Positions 12,281 through 24,697 of a DNA stretch of 64,000 nucleotides are shown piece after piece. Every line of letters begins with the position of its first letter. Position 1 is the stretch's first letter. The position numbers and the translations under genes were made by a program. The stretch covers positions 29,592,001 to 29,656,000 of the forward strand of contig OX467086.1 of the NCBI GenBank assembly GCA_950106755.1, read 5' to 3'. The DNA comes from Climacium dendroides (taxonomy: Eukaryota > Streptophyta > Bryopsida > Hypnales > Climaciaceae). Under the pieces are notes generated by a model. It did no database searches. It saw only the letters and a list, made by a program, of their open reading frames with translations, and was not told the DNA's origin.

Positions 12281-13197
12281 ACAAAGTAAAAAAAATTGCA
12301 ATACAAAACTAAAACTTTGTAAGCAAAATCTAGAGAGCAAATTTGGATTTTAGATCGGATGACAATGTTCCAAGTAGTGAAGCCCCAATCATTCACCATG
12401 TCTGAAATCCTATATACAAATTTAACTAGGAATAAACCTTTATTGAGCAAAAGGGACACTTTTCAAACTACATTCCAAATAACTTAGTAGTACTTTAATC
12501 ACCATGCAAGGATGATCATTGCATCACTAAGGGAAACTATTCCCAAACAATGCTAGTTAAAAAACATACTACCCTATGACACCAATATAGGAATATTATT
12601 CAATTGAGTGAGTTCACTAATAGAAGCATTATTTCTATGGGAATTTTTTTATTGCATATACTTTTTGTATCTTTGCAGCAACTAACACTTCCAAGTTAGC
12701 ATCCAATCTATTTCAAACTTGGTTCTTCATTTAAGAATGATAAAGACAAAAAACAACATTCTTCCTCAACATAATCAAGTACATGCATGATGATCTATGT
12801 AAGTTTCACATACTCATTGAAACTTTTGGCAAGAGATGAGTTTATATCTGAATACCTCCAAATCTTGGTAAATAGATTCACCAAAAATGGTGTTCTATAC
12901 TCCTATAGAATTTGAAAGCATGGCTAGCTTAAACAACAGTTGTTGCAACCCTTGTTGAGTGCAATCCAATACAAGCAATACAAGTTTGTTGCCGTCTTTT
13001 TTAAAAACCCATCTAGGCTCACCAAAATTTGTCTTGATCGCATTAAGGTGCTAGTAGAAGCTAACTTTATAGTCATCCTCTAACCAATATTGTGTATAAA
13101 TAGTGTTGTATGCATCCATGAAACTATAGGCCGAATATTTGGATTTGAGTTCATCAATGAATTGCTATGATGCTATAAGATCCGTAGGCAACAATGA
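12281..13197. other. AT-rich intergenic DNA, no gene seen
   Basis: There are no credible coding frames or paired termini. Confidence 0.45.
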
Positions 13198-13407
13198 TTA
13201 AGATAAGCAAGCTGTTTGACAATCCTAAAAATAATAGATATCAACATTACCAAAGAAACATAGTAGTAAGACAAGCAAACTATTTGACAATTCCAAAAAT
13301 CAAAGATCAATATAAACTTGTCCCCAAAATACAACAATAAGACAAGCAAGCTACTTGGCCATCTAGAAAATAAAAAAGATATGAATTTTGCCAAAAAATA
13401 CAACAAG
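13198..13407. repeat. Degenerate ~70-bp tandem repeat, three copies
   Basis: The motif AAGACAAGCAAACTATTTGAC recurs near 13200, 13271 and 13339 with substitutions. Each copy is followed by an A-rich segment containing (C)CAAAAATA. The copies are older than those of the 60-bp array. Confidence 0.65.
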
Positions 13408-15831
13408 TGTGATGGAAAACATATCAACTACTCAAAACAAAAATAATTGAATTGAATACATAAGTTTGAAGCAAAGATTTGAATTGTCATACAAATAAAT
13501 GTAGAACAAAATACACCTTTGCACTTGTCTTTCACTGCATTCACAATGTATGTAAAACATACATAAATCACAAATTGTATCCACTTGATGTGGATTTGTT
13601 GATGAAAACAATCCAAAATTCTCTTGAAGGACCAAAACTCCTTTGTGGCAACTAAAGGTATACTTAATGTTTAAATGCAACTTAAACAAGTATCCTTGAC
13701 AAACTTGTTTAGCATCTATGAAATGTACACTGTGCACCACCATATTGGTTCACTTTTTAGATTGTAGAAAATATAAATAATTTGCACAAATTTACAAGTT
13801 CAAAAGTGTTAGTACTTCAGATTAACCTACAACCATCTATTAGGGATGGTTTTTTTATTGTGTAAGGATAGGAATATTGAGAAGTTAGCACTAAGAGAAA
13901 ACAATGTCACATCCAACAAAAACCAACTAACATTATCTAAAATTGTACTGTAGTCAACGCAAATTTTCTATTTTTTGTCACAAAATACAAAAATGTCATC
14001 TAGCTCTTGTTGACTCTAACACTATTTTCTAATGAAGGAACAATGAAGGGTTTCAAACTAAAAAGACTTTAAGTAAGATTTGATAAAGTAATTAAATTAG
14101 GCAAATGAAAAAAAGTTGATAAAATGAAAACCAAAATGCTACTAAGTAGAAAAATAAAATTAGGATTAAATAGAAAATCAAGAAGATAACAAACATAAAA
14201 ATACTCAACCACAGTGAAAATAAAATAGCATACATAGAAAATGGAATTAAAAATTATATTTCAAACCAAAAAAAATTAAAAAATTAATTTTTAAGAAAAA
14301 GACTAGAAATAGAAAATGAAACTAAAAATAAATTGAAAATCACAAAAATAGTAATTAAAAATACCACAAAAATTAGTGAAATTAAAACTACTACTAGAAT
14401 ACTAGAATAGTGAGGGAAACATTAAAATAGTAATAGAAACACTAAAATGGAGATTTTTCAATAATTTAGAGAATTTTATAGTAATTTAGAGAGGTTTGCA
14501 CTAATTTATTGTAGTTTACATTGAAGTAACACATTTATAGTAATTTTGCGTGATTTGCACTAATTTGGCTTGTTTAACACTAATTTAAAGGATTAAAAGT
14601 AAATTAAGGTGGGATGAAAGTAATTAGGAAAAATTAGTTCATTAGGGAATTTCATACATGCAAAATTAGGGTTTGGAGCTCCTCTTGTTTCCTCTCTCTC
14701 CTCTCTTTTTCTCTCAATTTTTTTGCGTGTTTTTGGAGAATATGTTTTTTTTGGAGATTTGTGAGTAATTTAAGGGCATTTTAAGCATGAATTGGGAGAG
14801 ATTGTAGGAGGAAACCATATAGGACAATTTTCAAATAGGTTCATTTATTTTCATGAGAAAAATAGGTAGAAAAGGAATTTTTAGGTAAACTAAAAATTGG
14901 ATTCGGATGATACAAGAGAAATAGGGATTTTTGAGATTGGAAGGGCTTCTAACTTTGGCGAGCAACATAAAAAAAAACGGCAAAGTGGCTGAAGTTGAAA
15001 TTTTGAGAAGATGTAGCTTTGACAATTAGATTTCTATAAAGCTTTAGCTTGCCCAATCTAAAGCAAGGAAGAAGTTGAGATGACTCATTTTATGTGAGGA
15101 GGTCAATTGTTGCATCAATTGAAGATTGTCAATTTTGGTGGACAACAATGGGACAATGACATGGTAGAACAAATTAAAGTTGAAAGGAATAGTGCGCTTT
15201 GAAGGTAACTTCTCAACGAGCCTAGGCTTGCTCCATTAGAAGCAAAGACAAGGTGGTGGCGACTATTTTTGTGGAAGAGGATTTTCTATACTTAGGAGGA
15301 AACATAATTTGAGATTTTTTTAGTTTTTTAGAGAGTGATGAATAAAAATATATATCCATCTTTACTATGGTCGAGTGAACAATTTTATTTGGAACCTATA
15401 CAAAGTTCAATGGTTGAAGCAACATAGTGGGCACTCTTTTTTGCAATATAGTGCAAAAGTAGGGTGAGGAATGTTTGCTACAAAACATATCATCCTTGAT
15501 CTTCTCAAATGTAAGTGGTAGGGTATCCTTCTCCTCACCCAAATTTTTTGTTGCCAAACAACCTGAGCCAATTTTTGAATGCCAAAGAAGTTCAAGCTAA
15601 TGTAGTTGATCTGATATTATGTTGTTGCCATTAGCGTATGGCGTAGTGGAATTGACCACACCATTAGCATGGGTTGTCCCGTTTGTCCAAGATGTGACCA
15701 CAAATCAATATTATACAAATTTTAGGAGTATCTAGCATCTCAATAGGCATGGCAATGGAAGATACATATTGTGAACATTTTGATCATTTCCAAGTATGCC
15801 AAAGGGCCATGGTGACCGTGACCCCTTACAT
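13408..15831. other. AT-rich intergenic DNA, no gene seen
   Basis: The strand is very A-rich between 14080 and 14420 (runs of aaaatag, gaaatta and similar). A minus-strand 103-codon frame at 13432-13743 has no recognisable motif and a composition expected by chance here. Confidence 0.45.
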
Positions 15832-15917
15832 GGAAACAAGGGATCTTCTCAAAGAGAATTCCAAGCAAGTTCAAGGAAACAAGGGATCTTCTCAAAGAAA
15901 ATTCCAAGCAAGTTCAA
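15832..15917. repeat. 43-bp tandem duplication
   Basis: GGAAACAAGGGATCTTCTCA... occurs at 15832 and again at 15875 with one mismatch. Both short plus-strand frames that cross it reflect the repeat rather than a gene. Confidence 0.9.
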
Positions 15918-16475
15918 TGGAATTACTGACAAAACAATTGCAATGGATATAGTTGGAATTGGTAGACTACAAATGGATTGAGTGGTTGCAAGTTTGCAAT
16001 ACCATGGCCAAGAAACCAAAGCATGTAGACATCATCAAAAGACACTTTGAGAGGAATTGGTAAAGGAATGATTTGACTATTGAGATAGAAAGCCTTGTTG
16101 GATGGGGTTTACTTTTCAACCACTTTAGGTGCTAGTGCCACTAAAGTGCAACTCATACTGCACCTTATTGGTACCCTTCTTGTTACTTAAATTCATCTAC
16201 TAATTTTTCTCCCTACCCCCTTTGATCCGACCTAGGCTACTTGTGGCTGGGCCTTGTATTTTATTCTTTTCTTGCAGAAAAGGTCATCCTTTATTTATAT
16301 TAAAAAATATGACAAAAATATTTTTTTAACAATTTAAAAATAATTAGGATGGAATAAATTATAGATTATTGGAGCTACATTTTTTACTCTCAAAACTTAA
16401 AGACTTTTAAAATCAACAACTATGTGTAATTCATATTCAACTTCTTATCATGACACATGGATTTGGTATGCCATT

Positions 16476-17431
16476 TAATCCCCAAACCCTAAACTGCATT
16501 TTTGTACAACATTGTGATATTGGGTAGCTCACTATGAATGATTTTTTTAATTTATTTTTCTTTGAAATTTCAACACAACATGTGACAAGGAGTATCTTTC
16601 AAGCCCAATAATTTCCATAACTTTTGACTACATGGTTCAAAAGTTATTGTATAATAGGTAGTTTTCATTGCTTAGTAGGCAACTTGGGTAGCCAAAAAAT
16701 TTATTTAAAGATCACTTTTTTAAGAAATAAAAATTTGACATTGGTTTTCTAAATTTACATATATGTGAAAAACTTTGAATCATTCCATTTTGATTAATGA
16801 GATGAAAGTTATAGGAATTTTAGTTTGTGGGTAGTTTGTAAGTAGTTATAGAATTTCTATTCTGAAATAAACTACGAAGTCCTTTATTTAACTCAATTTT
16901 CAATATTTTGAAAAAGAAAACAAAACAATAGGTATAGATTGTTTATTACAACATTACAACTATTGAGATTGACATTTTTCAATTCCATAAATAAATTGTT
17001 GATAATTTAGTATTTTGAATCATTCTCTATTTCTTTCAAATTATTATTTTTTTTCCTATATGTTTGTACAATTCCAAATGATCTAAAAAATTTCAAGCAT
17101 GTAGCCAACTTTCTATGAAGAATGAATCCAAAGAATCACCACCATTTTGGACATTTTTTCATATAAATGTGACCTTGTGAAGTGTAGCTACCTATTTTTT
17201 CGTAGGGCCCCCCAAAAGATTTTTGCCACTTCAAATGCTAATAATTTTAAAATTAATATGGTGGAAATTTCTGAGATTTTTTCCACATCATTTGAAACTA
17301 GCATACTGCAAAATCCTATGGTTGCATGTGTTCCAAAGTGTTTTTTTTCTTCTAAAATTTGGTACTTGTACTAGTAATGGTAGTTTTGGAGCATTTTGGT
17401 GAAAATATAGTCAAAAGCCTTTAGGGATTAA
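16476..17431 (+). mobile_element. Family L TTAA-type element, copy 1
   Basis: It begins TTAATCCCCAAACCCTAAA and ends GCCTTTAGGGATTAA. The interior is collinear with 22383-23340: GGGTAGCTCACTATGAATG, CAACATGTGACAAGGA, TTTGACTACATGG, CATTCCATTTTGATTAATGA, GGTATAGATTGTTTATTA and CCACCATTTTGGACATTTTTTC. It is non-coding. Its right end abuts copy 2 head-on, sharing a TTAA. Confidence 0.8.
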
Positions 17432-17783
17432 TCCCTAAAGGATTGGGATATTTTTCAAGATTTTTATTTTTGTTAATTGAAATAGAATGATTGAAATATT
17501 TTCAGATATGTATAGATATAGAAAACCAATTTCAAACTTTTTTTAAAAGAAAATTTGATTTTTTTTCTAAGTTGCAGGCGTTACAAAAAAAATTGCATTT
17601 TATACATTAACTTTTCAACCATGTAGTCAATTGTTATAAAATTTATTGTACATTGAAGCTATTCCTCAACAACATATTGAATGTGTGAAAACTTCAAAAA
17701 AAAAAAATTGAAAATTCCATTCATAAATGGATGATTGAAAATGCTATCTTGCCCCAAATGCTACTCGGTCCTTTAGGGGTTAA
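17428..17783 (-). mobile_element. Family L TTAA-type element, copy 2 (internally deleted)
   Basis: Starting at TTAATCCCTAAAGGATT and ending CGGTCCTTTAGGGGTTAA, it matches the ends of family L in reverse orientation (AGAAAACCAATTTCAAAC and a CCATGTAGTCAA block). It lacks most of the roughly 950-bp interior. It lies end to end with copy 1. Confidence 0.75.
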
Positions 17784-18560
17784 AAAAAATCCCAAACATT
17801 GAGCCAATCCATATACTACCAATAGGCCTTACAAACATCCCCACTTTTCCAAATAAAAACATGTTCCTATTTTAAAATTAATAATTTTATGTTTCATAAC
17901 TTCAACCAACTATTTAGGGCTCTCCAAATTCAAAATTTCCATCCCCAATAAGTTTTGTAATCAATTTAATGGTTTCCTTCCAACATGACATTAGAGTGGC
18001 AGACTATTCAAAGTCTGTGTTGTGCTTCTATCTTCCTCCAACCAAGGATAAATATAAAAAATTGCCTTTATTTTCTGGTTGCTTAGTGTCATGCATCCTT
18101 CACCTCCCCTATTTTGTCCTCTACTTCTCTTAACTAATTTGGGGCTTGTGATTCTAAATTTGAATTTCAAATTTCCAAATATTATCATAGGTGGCAAATT
18201 AAAAAATTCCAATGCATTTTCTGGGGATAAAATTACAAAATTTAAGTGACCACTTCAATAATGTCCTACTTTCTACCAAAGCCTATGGCAAGGCCTTCCT
18301 CAAAACCATTAAAAACCTCCGGAAAATTGTTTTAGGGCTATTAAGTAATTAAAAAATCAATACATTTAAAAAAATTAAAATATGATTTTGTTTAATATTA
18401 ATACATTATTTAATATTTAAAAATTAATTAAATATGGCGTCTTGATGTGGCAGTCTCTTGACTATGTTACACTGTTGATCATATATGTGGCTTGTTCCCA
18501 CGTTCCCACGTTTGTTCCCAAGTTCCCATGTTTGTTCCCACGTTCCCCATAGTCCAAAAA
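17784..18560. other. AT-rich repeat-derived DNA including a family F fragment
   Basis: From about 18040 to 18230 the sequence resembles family F (GGGGCTTGTGATTCTAAATTTG, GGTGGCAAATTAAAAAATTCC). From about 18300 to 18480 it is an A/T block followed by a GATGTGGCAGTC motif. That motif is shared loosely with 32530-32640 and 52590-52670, so another old dispersed repeat is likely. Confidence 0.4.
18483..18552. repeat. Short tandem repeat of TTGTTCCCACGTTCCCA
   Basis: TTGTTCCCACG and TTCCCA(C/T)G units recur about six times between 18490 and 18550 with minor substitutions. Confidence 0.8.
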
Positions 18561-18677
18561 TTCCCGGTCTACAGGCCTCATAAATCTTCTAATGTACCGA
18601 ACTGAAGTGGGTGGAGTTCCGACTCCCTCGTCAGTTCAGTTCCGGTCGATGCAAGTGGTATGGCACCATATCCGTGT

Positions 18678-19332
18678 TCAGAGTTTTTTCCCTCTTTGCA
18701 AGTGGATGAGGTTGTTGGGGTCCAGGCAGGTGAGTGCCCACTCAAGGAGAGAACTTATTGCCGGAATATCCATCGACTGCACTGAAGGGTACGCGTCTGT
18801 ACGACAGCCAGACCGCCAAGACTCTCCCACTCCACTGCAAAAGTTAAGAAGAAAGAAAGGCCGTAAGGCCGTAAGGCTCTCATGATCAGGTATACAATAT
18901 GATAGCTGCTCCACAAGTCGGAGATGCTCACCGAAAGCCCAGTCGACGTAGTTCGACTGTACTCGGTAGAATAACTGACAAGGAAGCGTGTGTACCAACT
19001 AAAGGCCGCGTGTGTAATTGAACCGTATCGACACAGAGAAAGGACGCTCAATCGCTCATACATGCATTACTTGGCTGAATAGTGAGAAAACATATGTTAA
19101 GGAGGAGATAAGTACAAGTATGGGATGAACAAAAATGTTCGTCAACAATTGCAACAGTGTGATCGAGTGGACTCCAGCGAACAATGCACCAACATGGGCA
19201 CCAGAACATTACCTCCCCTGATTCATTGCTTCCGAGTGCCTGCTGTAGGTTCTCTTGGGCAACGTCAGAATCGGAGGATCCTCGTAGTGACACAAGAGTC
19301 AAATACTGAGTGCCGGTCCAAGCTGCGAGGGC
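18678..19332 (-). pseudogene. Unidentified multi-exon gene relic
   Basis: Three exon-like blocks follow each other on the minus strand in a GC-rich island. Block 1, 19332 to 19213, lies between CTTGCCAG and GGGGAG|GTAATG and is open for exactly 40 codons (ALAAWTGTQYLTLVSLRGSS...). Block 2, 19074 to 18932, lies between CTCACTATTCAG and TTTCG|GTGAGC but has a stop in every full-length frame. Block 3, 18834 to 18678, follows TTAACTTTTGCAG and ends ...LLEWALTCLDPNNLIHLQRG before a stop. The splice signals and protein-like blocks suggest a real but decayed or partial gene. I do not recognise the family. The right edge is cut by the family A element that starts at 19352. The alternative is a chance GC-rich segment. 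Confidence 0.3.
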
Positions 19333-19351
19333 CTGGCAAGTTTTCAACGTA

Positions 19352-19718
19352 AGGTAGAAATGCTCATTAGCATACAGATTTGCTACCTTCAGAGAAGCTA
19401 TTGTCAACTTTCATATTTTTCAGAGATTGAAAAGTTTGAGAGAAGTCATCTGCAAAAAGAATGAAGACATTCTGACAAGAAGAGAATTTTCTGTGATTTT
19501 TCAAAGGTGGAATGTTAAAGCATGAATAAGATCCTTCAGTTGTTGAAATATGGGCAAGCCCTTGTTAAAGGTGTAGGCTGATGTGTCCGGTTTTCAAGTG
19601 CATTGCCATTATGATAAAAGTTTGGTAAGATTGTGGTAATGGGTGGGTCACTGACTCAAATGGGAGGGTTCCCTAGGTGGCAGAATTGGGCGGATGGTGG
19701 TAATGGGCAATTCTACTT
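19352..19718 (-). mobile_element. Family A TIR element, copy 3
   Basis: It has TA|AGGTAGAAATG on the left and GCAATTCTACTT|TA on the right. Read on the minus strand the interior follows copy 1 (CATTACCACCATCCGCCC, CAGAATGTCTTCATTCTTTT). The internal 22-bp units are reduced and degenerate. It inserted beside the GC-rich gene relic. Confidence 0.75.
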
Positions 19719-19758
19719 TAATAGGGGTAGTTGCACTTCCTCTAAGAAGCAAACTTTC

Positions 19759-20734
19759 TTAACCCCTAAAGTAGTAAAATCCCAAGGCCTTTTTTCCATC
19801 AAAACCTACATTTCTATTGCAAAGAGCAATAGCCTTTGAAAATTGCTTTTCTTACATATCTAATTGTAGGATCTTATACTACAGTGGTATAAGAATGTGT
19901 GGAGAATATTTATAAGAATGTGTGGAAAATATTTATAAGAATGTGTGGAAAATATTTTAAAAACTTTGACTGCATAGATTGCAAGATATTCGCATTTTAA
20001 GTAAAGAAAACAAATTTCTTTTACACCCTAATTGACCATATTTTTTGTCTTTGAATCTTCTTAACTTAAAATTTTTGCACTATTGATTTTTATTAAAAAA
20101 AAATTTATGCCAAAGACTTGAGTTGAGATTCTAGAGAAAAAAATTCAACTAAAAAACATTTAATTTTTATTCATTAAATTTTTTTCTAAATAGAAGTAGG
20201 TTCAAGATTGAAGGGATAATTAAACCAGTAATAGCTCTAAAATGGAATTGAAACACAACAATCCCAATAGTGAAATTGTTCTAGCAAGAAAACTCAACCC
20301 TACCTAACAATTTTTTTTAATTTGTAAAAATTGCATTAAAAAATGTATTCTATAAGTTATTTTTTCAAAAAAATATTTAGGTTGCCCAAAAATTAAGATT
20401 GTCCATAATTTTCACATCACTATTCCAAATAGATTGAATCAAAGCTTCAAATATAGACAAAAAATATAGTATTTGAGGAAGAAATTAAAAATTAAAAAAA
20501 AATTCAAGTTTTTGTGATTTTGAGGGGGTTGTCCCTCAAATTGCTTTTTGAACTCATAGTGGCTTAACTTTTGTTCCTTGACACCAATTGAAATTCAAAT
20601 TATATTCTCCAAAAGCTGATCTAATTTCCAATCTTCAAAAAATGTTTCAAAATATCATGTCAGAAATTGAGATCACACAAGCCTATCCAAAATCCCAAGA
20701 GTCCTCTGCAAGGACTTTGGACTTCAATGGTTAA
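19759..20734 (+). mobile_element. Family K TTAA-type element, copy 2
   Basis: The left end is TTAACCCCTAAAGTAG and the right end is GACTTCAATGGTTAA. The interior is collinear with copies 1 and 3. A local triplication of GAATGTGTGGA(A/G)AATATTTATAA lies at about 19910-19955. It is non-coding. Confidence 0.8.
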
Positions 20735-22382
20735 GGAATGTGAAGTTTGTGAAAGAAAAGAGGAGCCAATAGGGAGCTATTGTGCAAGAAGATGTGACAT
20801 CCCTTTTGAACGTGAGCAATATGAAATTTTTTGTTAGAAAACAAGATCCATTGTTACATAGCATGGAATGTAGGTGGTGTAGGCAATGTTAAAGTTCGAT
20901 AGAACTAGGAATATAAAAACTTAGACAGAGTTCGAAGAGCATCAAGCAAGTAGTGCAAGCAATTTAGGAGTAAAAAATTGTTGAAGAAAATTTTCTCCAA
21001 CTCATTTCTTCACCTCCAGAACAGAAGATTGACACTTCAAAATCCTTAGAACTCTTGCAAACCATGGGCAATCACACAAAGAGCTCCATGTCTCAATTCT
21101 CATAAAATTTAGTTCAAGGTGAAGGTGTGACTACCCCTAATAGGGCTTCAGTTGTCACACCTTCTTTGAGATTGAAACTTCTACAAAGAATGAGGAAGTA
21201 TAGAGTGATAAGTGGAGCCAGTAGGAGCCCACCTTCTCCATGAAAAAGATGAGACCCCCCTTTGGAGAATGGAGAGAAAAATAGAAAATCAAGAAACTTC
21301 TTCACGTTCATTTTTCACCTTGAGAGGAGAAGGAAAAAAACTTCTCACACCATTGATTTGAATAGAAATCAATAAAAAAGTGATCCAAATCAATGCAATC
21401 AAATCAACAAAAAAAACAAATTTTTTAGCAGCGCAATCAATCTTTAGAGAATGGCCCCTCCACAATTTCAAGGAGAAAGTGTCACATTCTCATTTTAAAG
21501 ATTGAGAATGGGGAGAAGAAGGAAGGTGCAACAACTCCAAATCTTAACCTTGAAACTATAAATTGGTCACTATGAAAATCATCTTTGGAGGTATAGTGTG
21601 AATCATATACTTAAAAAAATAAAAAGTAAAAAAACATTCATTGAAGGTCAAACTATTGTGCAAGTGCTTTCTTTTTTGCATAATATTCCAAAAATAAACA
21701 TATACACATATGTTTTAAGTATAATGATTTTCTGTCATGCATAGACTACTTTTCGACCTAAGTATCTTTATGGGATGATAGTCTCTCCAAATATGTCACA
21801 AAAAATGACACCACTTTCCAAGAAATACAAGGTTTAGGGTTGGTGGTTGTACAATATTATGTAACCCCAATGGAGCTTGTTTCAGGACATATAATAACCT
21901 CTCATTGGATCTTTTGGGGTTGTTTTAGTTTTATGATGCCCCCTTTAAACCCCTATTTTTATTATGGTGTTCTAAGGCCCAATTTATTTCAAAACACTTG
22001 TATCTAAAATAAGGCTAAAATTTTCATCTATTTTTATTATCTTACAAATCCAACCATAGAATTCTTTAGTTAACTTGTTGGAGAACAATCTTCAAGAAAA
22101 TCAGAGTAAAAATTGTCACAATTGCAACTTAAAATGTGCCTAAACTTCCAAATGTAGTTGTTTTAACCCTTCTCAAAGATGAAGTTCTATCTTTCAAAAT
22201 ATATATGTCCCATAACTTGTGAGATTTTTTTGTCAATATGTGAAAAAATAGGTTGTAATAATATGAAAATATTAAACAAACAAACTTTCCTATTCATCTT
22301 TAAAAAAATTATAAAGTGGAAGGTAGAATTGGATGAAGGAAAAACCTAAATTGCTAATAACTTATACTAGATATTGAGAATT
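20735..22382. other. AT-rich intergenic DNA, no gene seen
   Basis: There are no credible coding frames. Two overlapping 60-65 codon minus-strand frames around 21114-21471 have no motif. Confidence 0.45.
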
Positions 22383-23340
22383 TTAACTTCTAAAGCCCTA
22401 AATTGAGGGTTTTTTGGCAACATAGAGATTTTGGGCAACCCACTACGAATGGATTTTTACTTTATTTTATTTAAAATTTTCAAACAACATGTGCCAAGGA
22501 ATAGCTTTGAGGCCCAACAATTTTCATAACTTTTGTCTACATGGTTAAAAAGTTATTGTGTGTTATGTACTTTTTAATAATCAATGGGCAGCTCGGGCAA
22601 CTAAAAAAATTCTTCAAAAATCACCTTTTAAAAAAATAAAAATTGGAATTGGTTCTCTAAATTCATATGTAAGTGAAAAACTTTGAATCATTCCATTTTG
22701 ATTAATGAGATGAAAGTTACAAGGAATTTTAGTTTGCAAGTAGTATGTAGGTAGTTATGGAATTTCTATTCTAAGATAAACTTTGAAGTCCTTTATTAAA
22801 CTCAATTTTCAATATTTTTGGAAAAAATTAAAAAAATTGGGTGTAGATTGTTTATTATAGCAATACAACTATTAGGATTGGCATTTTTCAATTTCATAAA
22901 TAATTTTTTTAACAATTTAGTATTTTTAATCATTTTCTACTTCTTTCTAATTACTATTTTTTCCTATATGTTGTACAATTCCAAATGATCTAAATTTTTT
23001 TCAAGCATACAGATAACTTACCTTGAAAAATGAATCCAAAGAGTAACCACCATTTTGGACATTTTTTCATAATGATTTGACCTTGTGAAGTATAGCTGCC
23101 TATTTTTCCATAAGGCCAAAAAAAAAGATTTTTGCCACTTCAAACGCTAATATCTTGTAATCTATACAATGAAATTTTCTAAAATGTTTTCTACATCTTT
23201 TCAAAGCAATGTACTACAAGATTTTACAGTTACATGTGTCCAAAAATGTTTTTTTTCCTTAAATGTGGTATTTGTACTAGAAATGACATTTCTCATTTTT
23301 TGGTGAAAACATAGTCAAAACCTTTTTAGGAGTTGAATCC
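22383..23340 (+). mobile_element. Family L TTAA-type element, copy 3
   Basis: It is collinear with 16476-17431 over its length (GGGCAACCCACTACGAATGG, CATTCCATTTTGATTAATGA, GGTGTAGATTGTTTATTA). The left edge is TTAACTTCTAAAGCCC. The right edge, CCTTTTTAGGAGTTGAA, is a drifted terminus. Confidence 0.75.
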
Positions 23341-23614
23341 CAGTGTGACAATCATTATTTAAACAGCTCTGCATAGTTTTGGAGATGTAAGCTTATGTCA
23401 TTCTAAATAACAGCAAAAACAAATTGAATTCATGTGACTTTTACCAATCATATGACTTTTTATCTACAAAACTTTAAGACAAAGATGTTGACTCACAAAG
23501 TATTCTATCTAGTAAGTTCATTAAAATAAAATGCATTATTTTTTAATTCTGTAGTTGCTTATTTTATTCACCCCATTTTAAAAACAAATTTTATCTAAAT
23601 TCTCTTTGAGTACT

Positions 23615-24353
23615 TTTAACCCTTAAATGACGGACCTATGACCACTGATTTCAAGCCTCATTGTCATCACTCAGTTTGTTGCCATTTTGCAACAAGATAT
23701 GTATGAAAAAATTTTAATTTATTTTTCAGAGATGAAACAAAATGCCTTCTTTGTTGCACCAAAATTTTAGATTTTTTTGTAAATATTTGTTTTTTTTGTG
23801 AATTTTTGTAGATATAATGAAGAAAAATCATATCAAATAGAAAATTATTTCAAAAAATCTGAAAATTTCACCATGTGTGCATATTATAGTGATGAAATAT
23901 GTAAACTCATTTTCCGTGCCATTCTATAATTATAACGTAGTAGACATTGAAAATACATCCAAAGTTCAAACTGCAATGAAAAATTGATTATTAGGAATTT
24001 TTTCAAATTTCAAATTGGAGTAGAAACCAGAGTGAATGAACTTTATTTTGTTAGTTGGGCTTAAATTCAAAAAATATCATTTTTGTAGAGAAATTTCAGA
24101 TTTAAAGCAAAGAACAACAACTTTCTAAAATACACTAAAATAGCATATTTTGTGATCCGTTTTTTTAAGTAACTTCTCATTTATGTGAAGACAAACAATA
24201 GCATAACTCCAAACTCAACTAGATTATCTTCATAACCCAACATGGAAGGTCAACAAGAAAGAAGTGGATGAGAAACTGCTTCCCAACTCTCTACAGTTCA
24301 ATAAACATTCATCAAAAAGCCACAAAATGGCCTCGTTGTCGTTTCTGGGTTAA
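23615..24353 (+). mobile_element. Family C TTAA-type element, copy 1
   Basis: It begins TTAACCCTTAAATGACGG and ends GTTTCTGGGTTAA. The interior matches 31471-32213: ACCACTGATTTCAAGCCTC, TGAAAATTTCACCATGTGTG, TTTTGTTAGTTGGG, GATTTAAAGCAAAGAACAAC and ATTTTGTGATCCGTTTTTTT. It is non-coding. Confidence 0.8.
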
Positions 24354-24539
24354 AATTTCCTTACCATAGACATGTGATGCAGCCTATCTAGTCCATTATA
24401 GAAGTTGGAAGCTCATTAAGAACATCTTATTTATAAAAATTTTAAACATTAACTTGTAAAGTTCCAAGTCTATGCTTCATCAAAAGAAACACTCATTTTG
24501 AACAAAGAACTATCATATTACCAAAATCACAAAGCTTTC

Positions 24540-24697
24540 CGTAATATCGCATTTTTACATTGTGTGATATTACAAAAGTTCAATCCTTTATAATATCACA
24601 TTTCTACACAGTGTGATATTATAGAGTTTCAGTGGTCATTTTACCTCTGTAATATCACACACTGTAAAAATGTGATATTACAAAAGTACAATGATAT
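24540..24697. repeat. Three 33-bp palindromic units, GTAATATCACA..TGTGATATTAC
   Basis: Units at about 24541, 24589 and 24651 each read (G/A)TAATATC(A/G)CA, a 10-12 bp centre related to tttttacac, then TGTGATATTA(C/T). The third unit has its asymmetric centre inverted relative to the first two. Each can form a hairpin with an 11-bp stem. They sit in ordinary AT-rich DNA with no nearby gene. Confidence 0.85.
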
